Assembly (NCBI GenBank): GCA_026418215.1
Contig: JAOABT010000302.1
Coordinates: 1 to 10,662, forward strand
DNA length: 10,662 bases
From: Clostridia bacterium
GTDB lineage: Bacteria; Bacillota; Clostridia; DSM-8532
Direction: 5' to 3'
The position numbers and the translations under genes were made by a program. Positions within the stretch are counted from its first letter, which is position 1; each line of letters starts with the position of its first letter. Positions 7,199-10,662 of this stretch are shown here, piece by piece. The notes under the pieces were generated by a model. That model was not told the origin of the DNA. It was given only the letters and a program-made list of their open reading frames with translations, and made no database searches.

Positions 7199-7203
7199 AG
7201 GAG
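7197..7203 (+). promoter_or_regulatory. Ribosome binding site deciding the TTG start of pglE
   Basis: AAAGGAG overlaps the pglD stop codon. It touches the TTG at 7204 directly, too close for initiation, but is 9 bases from the TTG at 7213, which is therefore the likelier start. Confidence 0.75.
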
Positions 7204-7212
7204 TTGCTTGCT

Positions 7213-8358
7213 TTGGATAAAAGAATTTACTTGTCTCCGCCTGATATTACAGGGCGTGAAATTGAGCACGTTATGGAAGCCTTTAATAGCAATTGGATTG
7301 CTCCATTGGGGCCACTTGTCGATAAATTCGAGCAGGCTGTCTCGGGGAAAATCGGAATAAAATCAGCTCTGGCACTATCCTCGGGAACGTCGGCCATACA
7401 TCTGGCGCTTAAATACATAGGAGTGAATCCGGGCGACACAGTCTTCTGCTCATCGCTTACGTTTTCGGGCAGCTGCAACCCGGTTTGTTACGAACGTGGT
7501 GAGCTTGTTTTTATAGATTCTGAGCGTGAGTCTTGGAATATGTGCCCCCTGGCTCTCGAAAAGGCACTCGTTGACGCAAAACGCAAGAACAAGCTGCCTA
7601 AGGCTGTTATCGTTGTTAACTTATACGGACAGAGCGCAGATATGGATAGAATACTTCCGCTTTGCGAGGCATACGGTGTTCCGGTTATTGAAGATGCTGC
7701 GGAATCCCTGGGGGCTTACTATAAGGGCAGAAGCAGTGGCACCTTTGGTATGTTCGGCACCTTTTCGTTTAATGGCAATAAGATTGTCACGACGAGTGGC
7801 GGAGGCATGCTTGTATCAGATAATGAGGAAGCCATCGAAAAATGCCGGTTCTGGTCAACCCAGGCACGGGAAAAGGCCATTCATTATGAGCATAAGGAAA
7901 TTGGCTATAACTACAGGCTCAGCAATGTCCTTGCAGGTATTGGCCTTGGTCAGTACGAACAAATCGATCAGAAAATAGAAAAGAAGAAAAGCATATACGA
8001 TCGATATGTTAAAGCGTTTTCAGATATTGAAGAAATTTCAATGAATCCCATACCGGATTGGAGTGAGCCTAATTATTGGCTGAGTGTGCTATTGCTTTGT
8101 CAAGATAGTCATGTTAAGCCATCAGAAGTGTTGAATAAGCTGCAATCCTATAATATCGAATCACGCCCTGTTTGGAAACCCATGCATCTCCAGCCTGTTT
8201 TTGCAGACAGCGAATTTGTAACCTGTCAGCTCAATGGGGGTAGTGTTTCCGAGGACTTATTCCAAAAAGGGTTATGCATACCGTCAGGTACCAGTTTGAG
8301 TCGTGAAGACCAAGATAAGGTCATAGAGGTCATAAGAAGCTTGTTTAAAAAACCCTAA
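7213..8358 (+). CDS. pglE: UDP-4-keto-6-deoxy-GlcNAc 4-aminotransferase, PglE-like (DegT/DnrJ/EryC1/StrS family)
   Basis: A 381-residue PLP-dependent sugar aminotransferase that would convert the 4-keto product of the PglF step to the 4-amino sugar used by PglD, with glutamate as usual donor. The protein opens with DKRIYLSPPDITG, the typical family start; this and ribosome-site spacing favour TTG at 7213 over the in-frame TTG at 7204. Active-site features are SSGTSAIHLALK (56-67, phosphate-binding region), VIEDAAESLGA (158-168, Asp161 pairing with the PLP ring nitrogen), and FSFNGNKIVTTSGGGM (184-199), where Lys190 (codon 7780-7782) is the PLP-binding lysine. SRPVWKPMHLQP near residue 320 is the usual substrate-binding C-terminal motif. 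Length is normal. It sits between pglD (14-base gap) and pglF, as expected for a bacillosamine pathway. Relatives such as PseC or DesI act on similar sugars, so the product's stereochemistry is inferred from context. Confidence 0.92.
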   Translation: MDKRIYLSPPDITGREIEHVMEAFNSNWIAPLGPLVDKFEQAVSGKIGIKSALALSSGTSAIHLALKYIGVNPGDTVFCSSLTFSGSCNPVCYERGELVFIDSERESWNMCPLALEKALVDAKRKNKLPKAVIVVNLYGQSADMDRILPLCEAYGVPVIEDAAESLGAYYKGRSSGTFGMFGTFSFNGNKIVTTSGGGMLVSDNEEAIEKCRFWSTQAREKAIHYEHKEIGYNYRLSNVLAGIGLGQYEQIDQKIEKKKSIYDRYVKAFSDIEEISMNPIPDWSEPNYWLSVLLLCQDSHVKPSEVLNKLQSYNIESRPVWKPMHLQPVFADSEFVTCQLNGGSVSEDLFQKGLCIPSGTSLSREDQDKVIEVIRSLFKKP

Positions 8359-8379
8359 ATGGGATTCCTTGTCAATTGA

Positions 8380-8408
8380 TTTACACGGGTTGTATGGTAA
8401 AATATAAG
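8380..8408 (+). promoter_or_regulatory. Sigma-A type promoter upstream of pglF
   Basis: TTTACA (8380-8385, 5/6 match to TTGACA) is separated by exactly 17 bases from TATAAG (8403-8408, 5/6 match to TATAAT) in the 85-base gap between pglE and pglF. Transcription would start near 8415, giving a leader of about 29 bases. No convincing terminator follows pglE, so this probably adds to read-through from upstream. Confidence 0.7.
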
Positions 8409-8443
8409 ATGGCTAGAAATTAAAAGCTTAATGGGGGTCCAAT

Positions 8444-10336
8444 GTGAAGAAGCTTTACCGCAGTGCGGTTTTTTATTTTGCTGACATCATTACCCTTAAT
8501 ATAGGCCTGTTTATTGCTTACTTTATTAGGTTTGATTTCAATATTCAGTCTATTTCTGCGGACTTCATCCGATACATCATCCCGATTGCGCTCATTTCGA
8601 GCATTTTTAAGGTTGTCATTTTTTCCATGTTCAAGCTGTATCACAGCTTATGGCGATACGCTGGCGCTTACGAGGTTGTTAAGGTTGTTATTGCGTCCGC
8701 AGTAGCTAACATGTCATTGTCTGCAGTTTTAATTCTGCAATATGATTTTGCAGGCTGGACCTTTGCTCCCAGAAGTCTATTTGCCCTGACTTTCATGCTG
8801 GATGTGTTTGCTGTTGGTGGTGTAAGGCTGCTTTATCGAATCTACAGAAGGATGGTTACCGGCGCGGCCATAGATTACGATAATGTCAGGCGTGTTCTTA
8901 TTATAGGTGCAGGCGACGCCGGCACCATTATTGCCAGGGAAATGAAACGCCATCCTGAGCTTCATCAAAAGCCCATTGCTTTTATAGACAACGACTCTTT
9001 TAAGGTAGGGAATAAGGTCAATGGTATTCCTATTGTAGGTAATGATAAGAAAATACTGAGTACGGTTCAGAAGGAACGTATCAATGAGATCATCATCGCT
9101 TTACCGAAAGCAAAGCCTGCTGTTCTTAACAAGATTTATGAGGAATGCTCGAAGACCAATTGCAGAATTCGCATTCTGCCTTCAGTATCACAAATCATTG
9201 ATGAGTCAGTCGTCATGCAAAAGGTTAAGGATATTAGTATCGAGGATTTGCTTGGACGAGAAATGGTCAAGCTCAATACTGAAGAAATAGAATCCTTTAT
9301 CTGCGGCAAAACGGTACTTGTAACGGGTGCGGGTGGTTCAATCGGCTCAGAGCTTTGTCGTCAGATTGCTGTCTTTAAGCCGAGCAAACTCGTTATGCTT
9401 GATAATTATGAGAATAATTTGCATGATGTGGTCTTAGAACTAAAGGTTAGATTTCCGTTAATAAGTATTGAACCTGTCATTGCTAACATTCGTGAAGCTC
9501 TTAGAATGGAGAATGTATTCAATAGCTATCGGCCAAATCTAGTTTTCCATGCGGCTGCGCATAAGCACGTACCACTTATGGAGTGGCATCCCGAGGAAGC
9601 CGTTAAAAACAATGTGATAGGAACCTGGAATGTCGCGCATTCGGCCCACAAGGCAGGAGTTGAGAGGTTCGTCCTTATCTCAAGCGACAAGGCGGTTAAC
9701 CCCACCAATGTTATGGGCGCTACCAAACGTATAGCAGAAATGATTATTCAAGCGCTGAATACAAAGAGCACGACTGAGTTTGTAGCAGTCAGATTCGGAA
9801 ATGTACTGGGGAGTAACGGTAGCGTTATTCCCATCTTCAAAAGGCAAATTGAGCAGGGGGGGCCGGTAACGGTGACCCATCCCGATATGACGCGATACTT
9901 TATGGCCATACCCGAGGCAGCCCAGCTGGTAATTCAGGCGGGAGCTATTGCAAAAGGCGGAGAGATATTTGTGCTTGATATGGGGCAACCAGTCAAGATT
10001 CTTACGCTTGCAGAAAATATGATACGTTTATCCGGATTTGAGCCTTATGAAGATATTCCCATTGAGTTCATCGGTATGAGACCCGGCGAGAAGCTTTACG
10101 AGGAGCTGCTCCTCTCCGAAGAAGGATTAGAAAAGACAAAGAATGATAAAATCTATGTAGGGAAGCCTCTCTTTACAGATTACCAACTGATTTACAACGA
10201 AATCGGCTCCCTTAATTCATCTTTACTAGATAAGGCAGACCCGTCTGAGATTAGGAACTATATAAAGCGGCTGGTTCCTACGTACGTAGAAAATAGCCCA
10301 GAACAGGTTGCCGCCGCGACAATAACACCGCTGTAA
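8444..10336 (+). CDS. pglF: Membrane UDP-GlcNAc 4,6-dehydratase, PglF/CapD/WbpM family
   Basis: A 630-residue protein, close to the usual length of PglF/WbpM-type enzymes. About four N-terminal membrane segments (approx. 7-29, 42-63, 79-99, 111-131) are followed by a first nucleotide-binding domain (VLIIGAGDAGTIIARE, 151-166) of unclear function. The catalytic short-chain dehydrogenase domain has VLVTGAGGSIGSELCRQ (291-307). The active-site block SSDKAVNPTNVMGATKR (413-429) carries Met424 in place of the usual Tyr of YxxxK, as in PglF/WbpM, with Lys428 kept. MRPGEKLYEELL lies at 545-556. It would make UDP-2-acetamido-2,6-dideoxy-xylo-hexos-4-ulose with NAD+ bound. The start is GTG at 8444: the overlapping ATG at 8442 hits TGA at once, and GGGGG (8433-8437) lies 6 bases upstream. 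Alone it could serve other 6-deoxy-HexNAc pathways; beside pglC-D-E the bacillosamine role is favoured. Confidence 0.92.
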   Translation: MKKLYRSAVFYFADIITLNIGLFIAYFIRFDFNIQSISADFIRYIIPIALISSIFKVVIFSMFKLYHSLWRYAGAYEVVKVVIASAVANMSLSAVLILQYDFAGWTFAPRSLFALTFMLDVFAVGGVRLLYRIYRRMVTGAAIDYDNVRRVLIIGAGDAGTIIAREMKRHPELHQKPIAFIDNDSFKVGNKVNGIPIVGNDKKILSTVQKERINEIIIALPKAKPAVLNKIYEECSKTNCRIRILPSVSQIIDESVVMQKVKDISIEDLLGREMVKLNTEEIESFICGKTVLVTGAGGSIGSELCRQIAVFKPSKLVMLDNYENNLHDVVLELKVRFPLISIEPVIANIREALRMENVFNSYRPNLVFHAAAHKHVPLMEWHPEEAVKNNVIGTWNVAHSAHKAGVERFVLISSDKAVNPTNVMGATKRIAEMIIQALNTKSTTEFVAVRFGNVLGSNGSVIPIFKRQIEQGGPVTVTHPDMTRYFMAIPEAAQLVIQAGAIAKGGEIFVLDMGQPVKILTLAENMIRLSGFEPYEDIPIEFIGMRPGEKLYEELLLSEEGLEKTKNDKIYVGKPLFTDYQLIYNEIGSLNSSLLDKADPSEIRNYIKRLVPTYVENSPEQVAAATITPL

Positions 10337-10356
10337 AACATTTTACATTGTTTTTT
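10332..10356 (+). terminator. Possible weak terminator after pglF
   Basis: A perfect palindrome TGTAAAACATTTTACA (10332-10347, 6-base arms with a 4-base loop) overlaps the pglF stop codon and is followed by TTGTTTTTT. The stem is all A/T but for one G-C pair, so it would be weak. It may act as a partial intrinsic terminator. Confidence 0.35.
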
Positions 10357-10391
10357 CATATTCTTTCCCTTAGTATTTCATATGTGGGTGA

Positions 10392-10412
10392 TATTCTAAG
10401 ACTGTAAGAATA
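10392..10412. repeat. Short inverted repeat upstream of the secreted-protein gene
   Basis: TATTCT and AGAATA form an inverted repeat with a 9-base spacer, ending 23 bases before the ATG at 10436. It could be an operator or chance in AT-rich sequence. No clear -35/-10 pair is seen in the 99-base gap; TGATATTCT (10389-10397) is at best a poor extended -10 element. Confidence 0.3.
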
Positions 10413-10435
10413 AATCCATGAAAGGTGTGACGGAT

Positions 10436-10662
10436 ATGAGGAAGATCATTTCAGCAGTTCTTACAGTTTCCATGATTCTTGGCTCCTCTAGCATGGCTTT
10501 TGCCCAACCTAAGAATAAGGTGAGCCACAAGCCTTCTACAACCGTTAACAGTCAGACAGATGCAACCACAAGCGCAACCACTACGACTGCTCCTACTAAG
10601 AAATCAGAAGTTAAAAAGGTAGATACAAAGAGCACCACGGTACAGAGTGCAGCGACCGGTAA
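10436..10662 (+). CDS. Secreted Thr/Ser/Lys-rich protein, N-terminal part (3' end outside the window)
   Basis: The frame is open from ATG 10436 to the right edge (75 codons visible). It begins MRKIISAVLTVSMILGSSSM and continues AFAQ, a clear Sec signal peptide with basic start, hydrophobic core and predicted signal peptidase I cleavage after Ala23 (AFA|Q). The visible mature part is low-complexity: 21 of 52 residues are Thr or Ser and 8 are Lys, with clusters such as DATTSATTTTAPTKKS (42-57). It looks like a disordered, wall-spanning or O-glycosylatable linker. No lipobox Cys, cell-wall domain or N-x-S/T sequon is visible. AAAGGTG (10421-10427) is 8 bases before the ATG; an in-frame ATG at 10418 would lie before this ribosome site and is less likely. 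It is separated from pglF by 99 bases and may be its own unit. Function is unknown. Confidence 0.75.
   Translation, partial: MRKIISAVLTVSMILGSSSMAFAQPKNKVSHKPSTTVNSQTDATTSATTTTAPTKKSEVKKVDTKSTTVQSAATG

Noticed and set aside
7204..7212. TTG at 7204 as the pglE start
   Set aside because: It directly abuts the AAAGGAG site with no spacer; TTG at 7213 has 9-base spacing and gives the family-typical N-terminus.
7526..7978. 150-codon open frame in another + frame inside pglE
   Set aside because: It fully overlaps the conserved aminotransferase core; the translation is Arg/Leu-rich without any family motif.
8345..8372. Hairpin CCC-TAAAT-GGG after pglE as a terminator
   Set aside because: The stem is only 3-5 bases with a mismatch and is not followed by a T-run, so it would not stop transcription reliably.
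9680..9988. 102-codon open frame on the minus strand inside pglF
   Set aside because: It lies antisense to the conserved catalytic domain, has no recognisable motif or ribosome site, and its existence is explained by codon bias of the gene opposite.
10342..10370. TTTACA at 10342 as a -35 element for the secreted-protein gene
   Set aside because: At 16-18 base spacing there is no acceptable -10 element (TTCCCT region), and the hexamer is part of the palindrome at the pglF end.
1..10662. CRISPR arrays, insertion sequences, tRNA/rRNA genes, riboswitches
   Set aside because: No regularly spaced repeats, transposase-like frames, terminal inverted repeats, cloverleaf candidates or long structured leaders were seen; coding density leaves no gap above about 100 bases.

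Overview
The window is a polysaccharide/oligosaccharide assembly locus read entirely on the + strand. Twelve genes are visible: seven glycosyltransferases, one initiating phosphoglycosyl transferase, three nucleotide-sugar enzymes and, at the right edge, an incomplete gene for a secreted Thr/Ser/Lys-rich protein. Purine-rich Shine-Dalgarno sites, TTG and GTG starts, an AT-leaning composition and a compact signal peptide point to a Gram-positive Bacillota, more likely clostridial or Paenibacillus-like than anything else. This is inference; no rRNA or species marker is present.

Layout. Bases 1-380 hold the C-terminal end of a GT2 glycosyltransferase. Bases 388-2030 hold a GT6 (ABO/blood-group type) transferase, whose stop codon overlaps the start of a GT11 alpha-1,2-fucosyltransferase (ATGA). 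Bases 2023-5992 encode a GT2 enzyme, a GT2-fold enzyme resembling animal beta-1,4-GalNAc transferases (GT12-like), a GT4 enzyme resembling PglA, and a GT14 (Core-2/I-branching type) enzyme. Bases 5967-8358 encode close relatives of Campylobacter PglC, PglD and PglE. After an 85-base gap with a good sigma-A type promoter comes a PglF-like membrane UDP-GlcNAc 4,6-dehydratase (8444-10336). A weak hairpin and a 99-base gap separate it from the secreted protein gene that runs off the window at 10662.

How the genes fit together (inference from families). PglF, PglE and PglD would make UDP-N,N'-diacetylbacillosamine from UDP-GlcNAc. PglC would load it as a phosphosugar onto undecaprenyl phosphate. 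The GT4 enzyme would add the second sugar, possibly GalNAc as PglA does, and the remaining transferases would extend and branch the chain. The fucosyltransferase and GT6 enzyme would cap it with a Fuc-alpha1,2-Gal unit carrying an alpha1,3-GalNAc, a blood-group-A-like terminus. The flippase, ligase or oligosaccharyltransferase, GDP-fucose synthesis and any polymerase are not in the window.

The most notable signal is four glycosyltransferase families best known from animal glycan synthesis (GT6, GT11, GT12-like, GT14) in one Gram-positive operon built on a bacillosamine-type initiation module.
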